The notes below the pieces were generated by a model. That model did no database searches and was not told the origin of the DNA. It saw nothing but the letters and a program-made list of their open reading frames with translations. A stretch of DNA of 64,000 bases, from positions 27,839,208 through 27,903,207 of the forward strand of contig JARWKL010000009.1 in the NCBI GenBank assembly GCA_029961685.1. Reading direction: 5' to 3'. Source of the stretch: Aristolochia californica (Eukaryota; Streptophyta; Magnoliopsida; Piperales; Aristolochiaceae). Position 1 is the stretch's first letter; each line of letters begins with the position of its first letter. Below, piece after piece: positions 21,894-33,869 of this stretch. Position numbers and translations under genes: made by a program.

Positions 21894-22390
21894 ATTACTT
21901 TTTCTCCTACTCCTTGTGTTTTTTTGGACTTACAGAAGAAACAGGTGATTGGTGGAGGTAGTGAACAAGGGGGACTTTATTATCTCAATTTTCCTATAGT
22001 TATTGCTACATCTAATTCTCATATCAAAGCCCTTCAATGGCACAATAGATTATGACATCCATCTCTACAGTCTCTCAAGAATATGTTTCCTTCTTGACAC
22101 TCTATCTCTAGTTTGAATTGTGAACTTTGTCAATTGAGTATGTTGAATTTCTGGAAAAGAAAAATACTTCACTTCTGTGATACCTCCTTCCATGACACTC
22201 TTCTTAGACTCCACCATATTAATTCTTGCTTTGTGAGACTTTTTTCCATGAGATTCATGTAAGTCTCTTCCATACCTGTTATTCAACAGAGTAAACACTG
22301 GAGAAGTACTTATTTCCCTCGAGGTGAACCTAAAAGTGTTACTCCCTTTTTCGTTAGTTTATACTGATGTGTGGGGATATTCAAACATTT
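21894..22390 (+). pseudogene. Copia GAG-pre-integrase remnant, element F1
   Basis: Translation gives GGLYYLNFPIVIA and ALQWHNRL-HPSLQSLKNMF, then CELCQLS: the HHCC zinc-binding domain before the integrase core. It continues after a 148-bp solo LTR with YFPRGEPKSVTPF and a TDVWG motif, the start of the integrase core. It ends where the next LTR begins at 22396. Confidence 0.75.
22141..22288 (-). mobile_element. Short solo LTR (148 bp), G-like family
   Basis: It reads TGTTGAATTTCTGGAAAAG ... TCTTCCATACCTGTTATTCAACA on plus, the reverse of a G-type LTR (compare 12577-12856). The flanking duplication GAGTA is perfect (22136-22140 and 22289-22293). It splits the pre-integrase codons between CQLS and the following KHWRSTYFPR. 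It is much shorter than the other G LTRs, so it is an internally deleted LTR. Confidence 0.85.
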
Positions 22391-22395
22391 CTATT

Positions 22396-22841
22396 TGTTA
22401 GTAGGTACCCATGTGAAGGGGTGTCATGATTGGTAAAAAGGAGGACAATCTCACCCATGTGTAGGAGGTGGCAAAGGAGGCTAATAAGATGACTTTCATA
22501 ATGATTGCATAAGGGTGTAATTATGTAAGATGATATATGCCCACTTATGTCGTTTCTTTTATAAAACTTGTAGCCCTGAGGGTATTGTAGTCATTATAAA
22601 TATCTTCCCACAACTATAAATAAGAGCCTCAAGGTATAGGGTAGAGCATCAAGTCCCTCTTCTTCTCATACTTGTCCCTAGCTTATTCTCTCTTCTCCCA
22701 AGAGTTCTCTTTCCCTTTCTCACACAGTCGTCCCCTCTCTTCCTCTTCTCTTCTTCTCTCCTCTTCTTCCTCCCCTCTTTCTCCACCACCTTGATCGAGG
22801 CCTTCCACTATGAAATCCTAAATTCCATTTGGTATTAGAGC
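22396..22841 (+). mobile_element. LTR plus PBS of a truncated E-like element
   Basis: It begins TGTTAGTAGGTACCCATGTG, resembles E-family LTRs (TATAAATAAGAGCCTCAAGG block, GGGTAGAGCAT) and ends near AATTCCATT. The PBS TGGTATTAGAGC follows at 22830-22841. Only about 230 bp of interior follow before unrelated Sirevirus pol begins, and no 3' LTR is seen. Confidence 0.75.
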
Positions 22842-23075
22842 AATAGTTTTAGGATTCCAAGTTCCTTAGTTAAAGTTTTAATTACATAATTTTATCAAGC
22901 ATATCAAGTAGGAATTTCAGTTGAGCAAAGTTGAGCAACTCATGCTCATTCAACATAAGTGTTCTTCCTCATTTTTTTCTTGAGATGATTGTTGATTGTT
23001 AACCTCATGAGAAGGTTCAAGAATGAGTATTCTCTTCTTATTTTCATGAAGATTAAGTATTTCTACTTAGTATGA

Positions 23076-23650
23076 ATCAACATAAGGTTTTTGTATGTGG
23101 TTTCTTCTCATTCATACAAGTTTCAATTAAGGAGCAATTTTCTATATCTAGTAGCCATTGATCTAGGAAGTTACTCCGATGCTGATTTTTTCGGTTGCTA
23201 AATGGACAAAAAGAGTATGAGTGGTAGTTCCCAATTACTTGAAAATATATTTGTCTCTTGGCTTTTCCAAGAAATAACACTCTGCTGCACTATCTACCAC
23301 AAAAGTTGAATACAACGCTTGAGAAAGTTGTTGTGCTCAACTTCTTAGGATGAAACAACAACTACATTATTATGGCTTAGAGCAAAGAGAAATTCCAGTC
23401 TATTGTGACAATATGAGCACCGTAAGTCTAAGTAAGAACCCGGTTCACCACTCATGATCAAAATACACAGAAATAAGACATCACTTCATCAGAGACTTGG
23501 TTTAAACCAAAGTAGAATTGAATTTGTTTCCATTGAGAATCAACTAGCTGATATTTTCACAAACCCATTAGGATTTGATGGGTACTCAAATGCTTCGAGG
23601 AGAACTAGGCATGAGGAACCCACCTTGATCTCTCGTAGGCTAAAATCATG
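23076..23650 (+). pseudogene. Sirevirus-type Copia RNase H remnant
   Basis: Across frames the translation gives SDADFFG and DKKSMSG, then LSTTKVEYNA, CCAQLLRMKQQLHYYGL, a YCDNMSTVSLSKNPVHHS stretch and RHHFIRD. This is the Copia RNase H with its catalytic Asp/Glu pattern (SDADF, A-E-Y, CDN). Frameshifts and stops are present. A new Sirevirus-type fragment starts here after the truncated LTR element. Confidence 0.85.
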
Positions 23651-24073
23651 AGCTTAAAGAACACAACCACACTTGTAGTACCATAACTGTGAAGTGGAAA
23701 TCAAAAGATTGCATTTTTGTCATTGTGCATAGGGTATTGATTGATCAATTCACATTGATTGATTGAACAAATTATGCCAATGATCGATAAATCAAAATTG
23801 AATGATTGATTATTCATGGCGCAAAGTGAGAAGTTGAAGATTTTTAAAAGGATTTTACCCTAGTCTCTGCACTCCAAATCATTCTCAAACTCAAACCCTA
23901 GCTATTCTTAGTGCTCCATTGCCTCCAAACCTCCTATCTTTCAATTTTTGAGGATTCCCTTATTCAAATATGAGCCTAAACCCTCTTCTCCAAAACCAAA
24001 ATCTCACCATGGTTCAGACCAAAGTGATGGCTAAAAATAAGACTCCAATCAAAGAGCCCGATGTTTGTGAGAA
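23651..24073 (+). other. Sirevirus 3' region with start of an env-like ORF
   Basis: After RNase H there is a run of TTGATTGATCAAT-type words (23735-23830), then ATGGTTCAGACCAAAG at 23991, whose translation starts MVQTKVMAKNKTPIKEP. The env-like ORF of the minus-strand Sirevirus starts similarly at 34076, behind the same word-rich leader. The frame is cut at 24073 by an inverted LTR. Confidence 0.6.
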
Positions 24074-24179
24074 TGTTGGCCCGGGTGGCTTCTCAAGAGG
24101 GGGTGAATTGAGATATTCAAATTAAAAATGGCTTGTGCGTGTGATTAAACAATCATTTATAAAAGCAATTCAAATTAAA

Positions 24180-27010
24180 TGTTGGAAGATAGGGTCCAAG
24201 TCCACACTACCAAGGAAGACCCACATATCCAAGTGTATTAGAAGATGGGCCCAATCCCATAAGACCAAGGAAGACCCATGTATCCAAGAGATATAGAAGA
24301 CGGGCTCAAAGCCTACAGATCAAAGAGAAGGCCCATAAGCCCACATACAATGATGTCAGGATGGTAAATAAAAGGTCATCTCATAGACATGGTATTGATG
24401 TAATTAAGTTAAAGTTCCAAGGTTAAAACCCTAAACCCTAAGTTCAGGGGTATTATTGTAATATAATAGTTTCATTAATATATAAATAGAGCTTCAGAGG
24501 GAGGGTTAGGAAATCAAGTCCATAACCTCTTCTTCCTCTGATTTTCTCCCAATGGTTTCTCTCCCTTTTTCTCTGTGAGCTAAATTCATGGAGTCCTAAA
24601 AATCAACATGGTATCAGAGCTTTGATTTTTAGGACTCGTAGTATGGTTTTTGACAATTCCAAAAATCCTTTTTTTTATTTTCTCGTAGATGCTTTGTTTT
24701 TCCATAGTTTTTGTTAGTTTTTTTTATTTTTGTTGCTCGTTTTCCCCTTAGCCCAGTTTATTCCCAGCATCTGATTGACCAAACACAAAGATTTCAGGCT
24801 GGAAGATCTATCCGAACGGGCCCGACTGCATGGAGCCCGTCTTTTGCTACTGGTAGCAGAGAAGAGAAAGGCGAGGAGAATTATGTTTTTCTGCTACTGC
24901 ATGGAGCCCGTCTTTTGCTACTGGTAGCGGAGAAGAGAAAGGCGAGGAGAATTATGTTTTTCTGCTACTCGTTCGTATGAGCATAAAGAAAATATTTCTG
25001 CTGCTGTGCTCGGTGTGACCACCTCAGAACCGCACTGCTTTGGTTGATGATGAGAAAATCTCCCACCTTGTGGATAAATTCTCCACAGAGACCTTGGCGC
25101 CAAAGAACTTTTGGCGAATTTCAAGGCAACGTTGCCGAGGCCACCGAGACCAAATGAAGGCCAGGCTCGGAGAGGCCAAAGTATTTCAGCGGGCTGCAGG
25201 AGGTTATACCAGCGCAGAGGAGCGGTGCAGCAGTGTCTAAAGGCAGACTGTCAGGAACTCGAACGATAAAGTTCTTGTTGGCTAGCCTGCGATATCGTTC
25301 GGTGTGCAGGAGTTTCTCTCAATCAAGAGTTTTTGGTTGCGGGAAGAACCTCCAACTGGATCAACAGAAGATATACCATCTTTGGCGTTGGGGAAGAAGA
25401 CGTTTCTGCTGCTCCATTAACAGGGGAAAGTTTCCCTTTCTGACTGCTTCTTTGGGATCCTCGTCCGAACATTACAGCTGTCGAAAAGTTTCCTCTCGAA
25501 GAGAAGATTTTCCCCTCTACTCGGCCGCCTGTAAGATGATACTTCTTTCCAATTTTAGTTTACTTTCATAGAGTCCAGAATCCGGAATTTTGTTTTTGAA
25601 TAACCACTCGGGCCGAGAGGAGGAAGAAGCACTGTTGCCAAATTTAATTCTTCCTAAGTTTGGAAGAGCTGATTAAATTTGGGCCACACGTGTTCTGCTG
25701 CAACCTGGAGCGGGCGAGTTAACCCAGTGGACTTGCCAACCGGATTGTGGCTTCTGGTCTGGCTAGACAACTTGGACCGAGTCAACCCGGTCCAGGTCAT
25801 CTCGGATCCGGGTCAATCTGACTCGGGCCACTTATTTTCTGCCTCGATATACATGCCCAAGTTTATACATATTTTAGCACGACTCGATAATTTTTTCTCT
25901 AGCTGGATTATTATTTTGAAGAATTGACAAATTATTCATTAGTCAGCATATTATTTAGTACAGATACTTGCATTGGATTATTTTAGGGGCCCAAACCCAT
26001 TTCAACTGCGGCTATTGTGCCTCTTTTGATGAGACATTATTATTGAAGAAGAGGTAGCCTAAGACCATTATTTTTTTGTCCTCGTAAAAAATATAAAAAA
26101 TATTTGTGGTTGGGAGTCCATGACGGAGGAACTTAATACCCCATCAAAAATATAAAAAATATGGGCTATTGGGATTCCGTGATGGAGGAACTTATTATTA
26201 CATTTATGTTACTTCTCCCCATTAATATCATATATTATTCTACCACTTGAGAATCGTTGTCCTGTGGAGGGACACGATGGTGGAGGTGGATACTTCAGAG
26301 CAATGCCGATAGACACACTACCTGCAAAAGACAGAGTGTGCCCTACATCCAGCATGAGTTAAGACTGGAATATGGAGCAATGTCTTAGAGGCTAGGAGTG
26401 ATTTACTCTCACTAATATTATACCAGTTGGGCCTCATGAACGAGAGCACCAGCGTGAGGGGGAGTGTTGGAAGATGAAGGCATATTGGAAGATGTGTCAT
26501 TTTATACAAAAAGATTTTATATATCATTTGCAGCAAGTTGGGAGTTAATGCTGTTCTCTCACCCCCAGGTTGAGGGGGAGTGTTGGAAGATGGGGTCCAA
26601 GCCCACATGACCAAAGAAGGCCCACATATCCAAGAGTATTAGAAGATGGGCCCAAGCCCATAAGACCAAGGAATTCCCATGTATCCAAGAGATACAGAAG
26701 ACAAGCTCGAGGTCCACATATCAAAGAGAAAGCCCATAAGCCCACATACAATGATCGCAATATGGTAAATAAAGGGTCATCTCATAGAGATGACATTGAT
26801 GTAATTAACTTAAAGTTCCAGGGTTAAAACCCTAAACCCTAGGTTCAGGGGTATCATTTTAATATAGTAGTTTTATTAATGTATAAATAGAGCTTCAAGG
26901 GGAGGGTTAGGAAATCAAGTCCATAACCTCTTCTTCCTCTGATTTGCTCCCAATAGGTTTCTCTCCCTTTTTATCCATGAGCTAAATTCATGGAGTCCTA
27001 AAAATCAACA
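24180..27010 (+). mobile_element. Element D1: complete non-autonomous LTR retrotransposon (2.83 kb)
   Basis: The LTRs, 24180-24608 and 26581-27010, are nearly equal in length. They start TGTTGGAAGAT and end CTAAAAATCAACA. The PBS TGGTATCAGAGC is at 24609-24620, and the polypurine tract GGTTGAGGGGGAG ends at 26580. The flanks TTAAA and GTAAA differ at one base. Each LTR holds a CCCTAAACCCTA telomere-like word near its TATA block. The 1.96-kb interior is GC-richer than its surroundings and holds several unrecognised ORFs (24711-24980, 25233-25571) but no gag or pol. It is inserted in the C2 LTR. Confidence 0.9.
24826..24967 (+). repeat. 71-bp tandem duplication in the D1 interior
   Basis: CTGCATGGAGCCCGTC starts at 24826 and again at 24897; the units differ at one base (CAGAGA versus CGGAGA). 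Both are in the same reading frame of the 24711-24980 ORF. Confidence 0.9.
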
Positions 27011-29378
27011 GTAAAGAACAACATGCACACACCACAGGGATAAATAGATTTTTTTTTTATGTTTTCCTAGTGGTAGTTACTGCCCAAGAACCCTTTCTTA
27101 GAAAAAAATCGACTCTAATAGCTGGAAAAATTACAAAAGAGATTCCGTGTCTCTTTGGTCATGTGTAGCTCAAAACACGAATTGACACAATGTCAATCTT
27201 CCCAAGAGATTGATGCTAGATTCTAGCTCTAGATAGGCCTTTTAATCTAGGAGTGCCTTTCACAAATACATAAAAAGAAAGGGAAAAAGTTATACCTTTA
27301 CTTAGACAAATGCTTCTCCTCGAGAGATTCAAGTTGCCTCCTCCTGGTTAGCACGTTGTGAAATGATCAAGAAGCTTGTCCTATGATGAATGCAAGGATG
27401 ATTGAAAGAGAATAAGAATTTCAAAGTGTGTGACTCTCTCTTTCTCTCTAAATCATTTTTTATGGAAATTTTCAAGATAAAGGATAGTTGCTTGAAGATA
27501 TGCCAATAAATGCTCATTCACACCTTTACTCATGGTTTGGTGGGGTATTTATAGTTTCCCTAACTCAAACTAACTATTATTTACCCATTTTCAAATTTTT
27601 TTTCAAAAATTGGTACTTTGATTGATCGATCATTGTAAAGTGATTGATCGATTAATCAATCATAATGGCTACTTTTATGTGAAACAATGATTTATTGCTC
27701 GGACTGATCGATCAATATGTTACCATTGGTCCAAAAAAGTTAAGTTGATTGATCATTATTAGTGGCTAATCGATCAATCAAGATTCCCACTTGTTGTGCA
27801 TTGCAAGTATGATCGATTTGTGTATTTTTCTATGATCGATCATGATTTATGTTTCCTACTAGCAAAGTTCTAATTTATTGATCAATCAGGTAGGATGTTA
27901 GATTATTCATGTAATTAGCTTTCCTGGACGGTAATCATCGATCAATCCAAGTGGGATGATCAATCATTCGTTATAGCATGAAATTGCCATATCCTGAATG
28001 ATCGATCAATTGATAATGGTTTATCGATCATGCTTTATATTTTTGGCCTGCACAGTTATGAATGATCGATCGTTACTAGTGGTTGAGTGATCATTCAAAT
28101 GTCAATTTAAAAGTGTAGACTTTTTAAAGCATGAGAATTTTTCTCTAAGTGCTCTAGTATCTTCTAAATGATGTTTATGATAATCATAAACATGTTTATA
28201 TGCAATTTATAACCTAAAGCTCCAATTTAGCAAATGTACTTAAGGAAATGGAGTTTAGAATGCATTCTTACAAAAATGACTGAGTTTAGACATTAGTCTA
28301 TTACACTTGAACTCTAATCTTCTCGATGCCTTCTTCCTTATGGGTGCTTTTTAAGAGATGTTCTTCAATTGTGCTTGAGGTCTTGAATTTGGCTTTGACG
28401 CTTTAGACCTTGAAATGCTTTAACTCTTGAAGGTGAAGTATTTGAAATACTTGGATTTTTTAGCTATTAGTTCAATTAAGTTTTTTTATCTTCAAAAGCA
28501 ATGTGGTAGCTCCCCTTTTTTTATGATGACAAAACCTAACTTGGAAAAATAAAAAATTACTCCTCCCTAAGGGTTGGAGTTAGGTAAATGATACAATTTT
28601 ATCATAAGCTCCCCTTAATCTTTGCATTGTTTGTTTTAATCCTTTGAAGTGTAAGAATTGGAATTTTGTGAGTGCCTAGGTCTTTTGATCCAAGTTCCCT
28701 ATTTTACTGCCCCTTTTTGTCATACTCAAAAAGATAGGCAATAGAAATACATAGGATATAACAAAAAGTGTCTCAAAGGCCATATCATAAAGATTTTCAA
28801 TTGTTTACAAAATAGTGTGTACAAGTATAAAAATCAATACATACAAGTATATCATTAAAAAACATGTACACAGGGAGTCAAAAAGAGATGGGCGGATCCA
28901 AGGTTAGCTAACTTGGAGGCGGGAGTTAGCTGAAGATGGTGTCGAGGAGAAGCTCGATCCTCTACTGTCTTGCCTTCAACTTGTCCAATAAGGATTGGAC
29001 TGCTACATAGGTAGCCCTGACATCATCCATGACATCTTCTAATGATGAAAGTCGATCAATGTATGATGATCCACCTTCTTTCGTTCTTCTCCTCTTCAAA
29101 AAATTTAATTGATTCCAGGGAGGCTTTGAACTAAACGCATCTCCGGAAGTGGTAGGCTGAGGGGCAGATTCCTTCAGTATCTTTTCCTTCTTTATCCACT
29201 TCCCAACCTTAATTTATCCAATGCACATCTTCTTCACCATGTCCATAGACACCTCATCTGATGGATCTACTATGCGGTGATCTCTTGAGCAAACAATAAA
29301 CTATCTGCCCTCAAGCTATCAACAATATCAGCTATCCTACTAACCATGAAGTAGTCATAATTCAATGGAAATTTCTAG

Positions 29379-29728
29379 TGTTAGGAATTTGGCGGCCTAA
29401 TTCAATACTAATGAGAGCAATAATAATCGCAAAAGAAGAAATAATCAAACACAAAAAATAGAAAATTTATACAGGTTCGCCTCAAGGTGAGAATACGTCC
29501 TGTCTTCCACCGCTACAATAATTCACTATGATGATGAAAATAGTTTACAAGAGAAATCACACACCTCAAGTGTTTTTCTCTAACCTCTCTCTACAACAAC
29601 TGGTAATCCTTGATAATAACCCTAATAACGACGCCCCCAAATATAAAGAGAAAACTAAAGCAACCGTAATACAAATGTAAAATCCCCAAACTACCCATAA
29701 TGCTTTAATTAGGCTCCACAACTTAACA
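29379..29728. mobile_element. Solo LTR (350 bp) in the env-like ORF
   Basis: It starts TGTTAGGAATTTGGCGGCC and ends CACAACTTAACA. The flanks TCTAG (29374-29378) and TCTGG (29729-29733) differ at one base. Antisense features (GGTTCGCCTC, TATTTGGGGG) suggest minus orientation. No second copy is seen in the window. Confidence 0.75.
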
Positions 29729-31049
29729 TCTGGAAGATTACCATCAACCAAAACATGTTAGCTATTGTGAGCCATTAGAAGGTGCCCTTCCTTGGATTTA
29801 GCATGTGAGTGACAATCTACTTGGCGACTCTCTATGGCATGGTGAGGTCTTGTATATTCACCTCATTATAACTCCAAACTGTTAGTCCAAAGATAGAGAA
29901 GATAACATCTTGTCTATTTTAAGGGAGGTCCGTGTCGAGATCCGTCAGCCAATTTTCTTTTATATATCTCATCATGCCCATGACAGTGGAGCCAAATAGG
30001 TCAATTAGAGCAGAAGTCTAAATTGAAATAGGTGTTTTCTTCACATAGGAAGAAGCCTTGAGGCAATGAGGCCCAAGCTCCTCAACTTCCAAGTTTGTGT
30101 AAAACACCTTCACGAGAAGGGGATATTGTTATGGACTCAATAGTACACCGAGTCACACAATGAAGGAGGCAACAACAACTCACTCAATAGGATTTATTTC
30201 TTATATTACTTTGAGTAGGATTTATTTCTTATATTACTTTGAGTATGATTTATTTCTTATATTTTTTTAAGGAGTTATTTCTAATTACTTTTATATGTAG
30301 GGGCATTATGGGAATTATTGTAACCCTAACCCTAAAACTCCTTGACATGATCTATTTAAAGGGAAAGAATGAATGAATGAGGCAAACTTTGAGATTTAGA
30401 ATAACCTAGTGTAAATAGGCTGAGATCACCTCTTGATGTCGAGTTTAGGTCTTACTCCAAAAATCCAACGTATCCTTCACCCTCCATTGTCATCCATCTT
30501 CATCCACCTTCATCCTCCATCATCCATAGCTGGAAGAGGAGCTTTCTGCCCCTTTTCTGAGCCCAAAGAGAGGGTCTTCCCTCCTTCTCAGCATAACCCT
30601 CTTGACAAGCAGAAAAAGGAAGGGTTTTCTGGTTCTTCCACGTGAAGGTCTGGTGCATCCCTTCCTAGCTTAGAAGCATCACGAAAATCTCGCATCCACG
30701 TCCACCAAGGTGTGCCAAGAGCTACACATAAGCTAGGCCTTCAATCCTAGCACGAGCGGCAACCAAACCTGGGTTGAAACCCTGGTTTTCATGAGCAACA
30801 AAAGGTATCTCTTCCAGTCCTTTCTCCATGTGAATTAATTCAATTCTAGCTATAACTTTAGCACTAGAGTGGATACATCGAAAGGGGAATTGATCATGTG
30901 TGGAAGATCAATCAAAGAAGGGAGCTTTAACCCTCCTTATCGAGTCCAGCAACTGGGTACAAGTGCTGGATTCTCAAATCCCACGCCGTGTTACTCGATC
31001 CATGACCTGGGACCGTAGCAACGTGGTATCAGAGCAGGGTAACATGGGG

Positions 31050-31643
31050 GAAACCTGGGTCGTTTTACAGCAGCTGGGCCATCCTATTGCATAGTTTAGC
31101 CGACAGTGGGCAGTCCGCCATCACGAGCTGGCAGCCTATGAGCGTGAATTGATTGGGTTGGCCAAAGCAGTCCAACATTGGAGACCTTATCTATGGGGTC
31201 GGGCTTTTCTCATACGCACGGATCACTATAGCCTTAAATTCCTACTGGAACAACGTTTAACGACGTCGCCACAACAACAATGGATCAGTAAGTTATTGGG
31301 GTTTGACTTCTCGGTGGAATATCGTGCAGGGAGATTGAATAAGGCCGCAAATGCCTTGTCGCGGTGTTTTGAGGATCATCAGTCAGTCTATTCGATCAGC
31401 CAGCCAAGATTTCTCATCCTGGACTTGGTGAGAGATGCACATGCCACTGACCCTGCACTGCAGGAACTGCATCAGAAGATTTCAGAAGGGACATTGAATT
31501 CGAAGTGGTCCATCCAGGTTTCACTTATTTATTACAAGCAACAACTTTTCCTTCCACCTGAGTCCCAGTTGATTCAAGCTATTCTCTCGGCTTACCATGA
31601 CAGTACACACGAAAGGATACAGAAGACCTTGCACAGAATTTGA
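31050..31643 (+). pseudogene. Gypsy RNase H and linker remnant
   Basis: Translation reads VLQQLGHPIA, a stop, then FSRQWAVRHHELAAYEREL, joining the frame 31149-31643: AVQHWRPYLWGRAFLIRTDH, SLKFLLEQRL, QQQWISKLLGFDFSVEYRAG and ANALSR. These are the conserved segments of Gypsy RNase H. The frame then enters the integrase H2C2 zinc region (AYHDSTHERIQKTLHRI) and stops at 31643. Upstream RT is deleted. Confidence 0.92.
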
Positions 31644-32720
31644 GGTCATTTTTACTGCCAAGCCATGAAGCCCTCTATTGCGACTTATGTGGGTGACTGT
31701 CAGGTCTGCTAGCGCAACAAAGCCGATCACTTGAGTCCAGCCGGTCTTCTCCACCCTCTGGGCCTTCCTACGCAGGTTTGGGCCGATATTTCAATGGATT
31801 TTGTGGAAGGTCTACCCCTGTCCTCCGGCAAATCCGTACTTTTCATGGTGGTTCCCTGGAGCAGATAGTGAGTGACCGAGATGCAGTTTTCACAAGCATT
31901 TTTTGGCGGGAACTCTTTCGCTTGAGTGGGACTAAACTGAAGTTCTCCTCTGCTTATCATCTGCACACAGATGGGCAGACAGAGGTGGTGAACCGTACCA
32001 TCAAGATGTATCTACGGTGCTTGGTGGGTGATCGTCCACGACAATGGGTTCAATGGCTTCCGTGGGCTGAATACTGTTACAACACTTCGTTCTACTCTGC
32101 CTTGCAATCCACTCCTTTACGGGTTCTATATGGTTGGGATCCACCTCGCCTTCTCTAGTACAACCCAAGGTCCACCCGCGTGGAAGCGATTGATCAGGCA
32201 CTTATGGACCGGGATATGCTGCTACAGAATATCACAAAACGGCTATGATGTGCCCAAGTTCAGATGAAGGATGTCTACGACAAAGGCCACCGTGAGGTCT
32301 GTTTCGAGGTTGAGGATTATGTGTGGCTATGACTCCAGCCCTACCGTCAATAGTGTCTTGTGGGACCTCCACGATATAAGCTCTCTCCCAAATTTTTTGG
32401 GTTGTTCCTCATTCTTCGACGCGTGGGACCAGTCGCCTATCAGCTCAAATTATCGGACACGGCCAAACTTCATGATGTGTTTCATGTCTCTCTTTTGAAG
32501 CCACATTCCAGGGCGTAGACTACATCCACTCCATTCATACCACCGGTTGATAATGATGAGGTTATTCTTACCTCTGCTATGGTGTTACGCGCTCGGTTGA
32601 CCAATGACCATTAGGAGATTCTCGTTCAATGGACGGACACTGACCCCGATGTTACAACATGGGAATGTGTGGACATCTTCAAACAAGTCTACCCAGCTTT
32701 TGAGCTTGAGGACAAGCTCT
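31644..32720 (+). pseudogene. Gypsy integrase and C-terminal remnant
   Basis: The zinc-finger CQVC-like part and [19 protein letters not shown] (first catalytic Asp) are readable near 31690-31850. About 30 codons between the first and second catalytic Asp are missing. The frame 31778-32158 then gives VSDRDAVFTSIFWRELF (second Asp), AYHLHTDGQTEVVNRTIK (Glu) and WAEYCYNTSF. Frames shift repeatedly up to the LEDKLFL end. With the core deletion, the integrase cannot be active. Confidence 0.9.
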
Positions 32721-33625
32721 TTCTCCAGGGGAGGCAGATGTTGTGGACTCAAAAGCACACCGAGTGACACAACGAAGGAGGCAACAACAACTCACTCAAT
32801 ATGATTTATATCTTATATTACTTTGAGTAGGATTTATTTCTTATATTGTTTTAAGTAGGAGTTATTTCTAATTACTTTTATATGTAGGGGCATTATGAAA
32901 ATTATTGTAACCCTAACCCTAAAACTCCATGACGTGATCTATTTAAAAGGAAAGAATGAATGAATGAGGCAAGCTTTGAGATTTTAGAATAACCTAGTGT
33001 AAATAGGCTGAAATCACCTCTTGATTTCGAGTTTAGGGTTTACTCCAAAAATCCAACGTATCATTCACCCTCCATTGCCATCCATCTTCATCCACCTTCA
33101 TCCTCCATTATCCATAGCTGGAAGAGGAGCTTCCTGTCCCTTTTCTGAGACCAAAGAGAGGGTCTTCCCTCCTCATCATCAACAGCCAGCAAGGGTTCTA
33201 ACCCTCTTGACGAGCAAAAAAAGGAAGGGTTTTCTGGTTCTTCCACGTGACGGTCTGGTGCATCCTTTCCTAGCTTGGAAGCATCACGGAAATCTAGAAT
33301 CCACGTCCACCAAGGTGAGCCAAGAGCTACACGTAAGCTAGGCCTTCAATCCTAGCACGAGCAGCAACCAAACCTGGTTTGAAACCCTGGTTTCCGTGAG
33401 CAACAAAAGGTATCTCTTCCAGTCCTTTCTCCATGTGAATTAATTCAATTCTAGCTATAACTTTAGCACTAGAGTGGATACATCAAAAGGGGAATTGATC
33501 ACATGTGGAAGATCAATCAAAGAAGGGAGCTTTAACTCTCCTTATCGAGTCCAACAACTGGGTACAAGTGCTGGATTCTCAAATCCCACGCCGTGTTACT
33601 CGATCCATGACCTGGGACCGTAACA

Positions 33626-33869
33626 GATACACTGGCTCCTCTCTCTCCAATAAGCCTCTATAGGGCTGGAAGAGTTGTACAAATCCTTCAATTTCCCTCT
33701 AGCAAAAGGGAATGTCAACTCTTGTCGGTTGAAAGATGCTTTTAGGGCAAAGGTTGAGAAATACCTTTCTGGTTGAGGTCTAGAATGAAAGTACTTCCTC
33801 TAGTTTGACATTTCCTTGCAAGCATCACTTTCCTTCCTCGAAGTATTATTCTTTGCAATGACCTTCGTG
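33626..33869 (-). other. Env-like ORF segment right of the Gypsy insertion
   Basis: This is the continuation of the broken env-like ORF (residues around EIEGFVQLFQPYRGLLERE). No separate gene is seen. Confidence 0.55.

Larger units (their letters stand above)
11880..22395 (+). mobile_element. Copia element F1 (LTR, gag, protease, pre-integrase), broken by G1 and two solo LTRs
   Basis: A 279-bp LTR (11880-12158, ends AAAATAACA) is followed by a PBS, TGGTATCAGAGT at 12159-12170. Element G1 interrupts at 12577-19523. Copia gag, zinc knuckle, protease and pre-integrase fragments follow from 20232 to about 22390, then an unrelated LTR begins at 22396, so the integrase, RT and 3' LTR are absent. 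That the LTR at 11880 and the gag at 20232 are the same element is inferred from order and orientation. A second gag copy of this type, also behind a short LTR, is at 61601-63565. Confidence 0.6.
24074..28500 (-). mobile_element. Sirevirus-type LTR (C2), minus strand, split by element D1
   Basis: On the minus strand it starts TGCTTTTGAAG at 28500 behind the polypurine tract AAAAAAAGGGGAGC and ends GGGCCAACA at 24074. Removing D1 (24180-27010 plus one TSD) leaves about 1.6 kb. It contains TGATCGATCA-like words (27620-28090) and a TTATAAATACCCC-type TATA block seen in antisense near 27545. It is homologous to the C1 LTR pieces at the start of the window. Confidence 0.75.
30127..33625 (+). mobile_element. 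Internally deleted Ty3/Gypsy retrotransposon (3.5 kb)
   Basis: The LTRs, 30127-31020 and 32739-33625, start TGTTATGGACTC and TGTTGTGGACTC and end GGGACCGTAGCA and GGGACCGTAACA. The flanks GATAT and GATAC differ at one base. The PBS TGGTATCAGAGCAGGG is at 31024. The interior is only 1.7 kb: gag, protease and RT are gone, and the PBS is followed within about 50 bases by RNase H. The pol ends LEDKLFL just before the 3' LTR. A VQW...TTWE pattern near the end suggests a chromodomain, that is, a chromovirus. It is inserted in the Sirevirus env-like ORF. Confidence 0.92.

Noticed and set aside
25233..25571. ORFs in the D1 interior
   Set aside because: Not alignable to frames in D2 or D3 at the same position and no known domain, so not called as genes.
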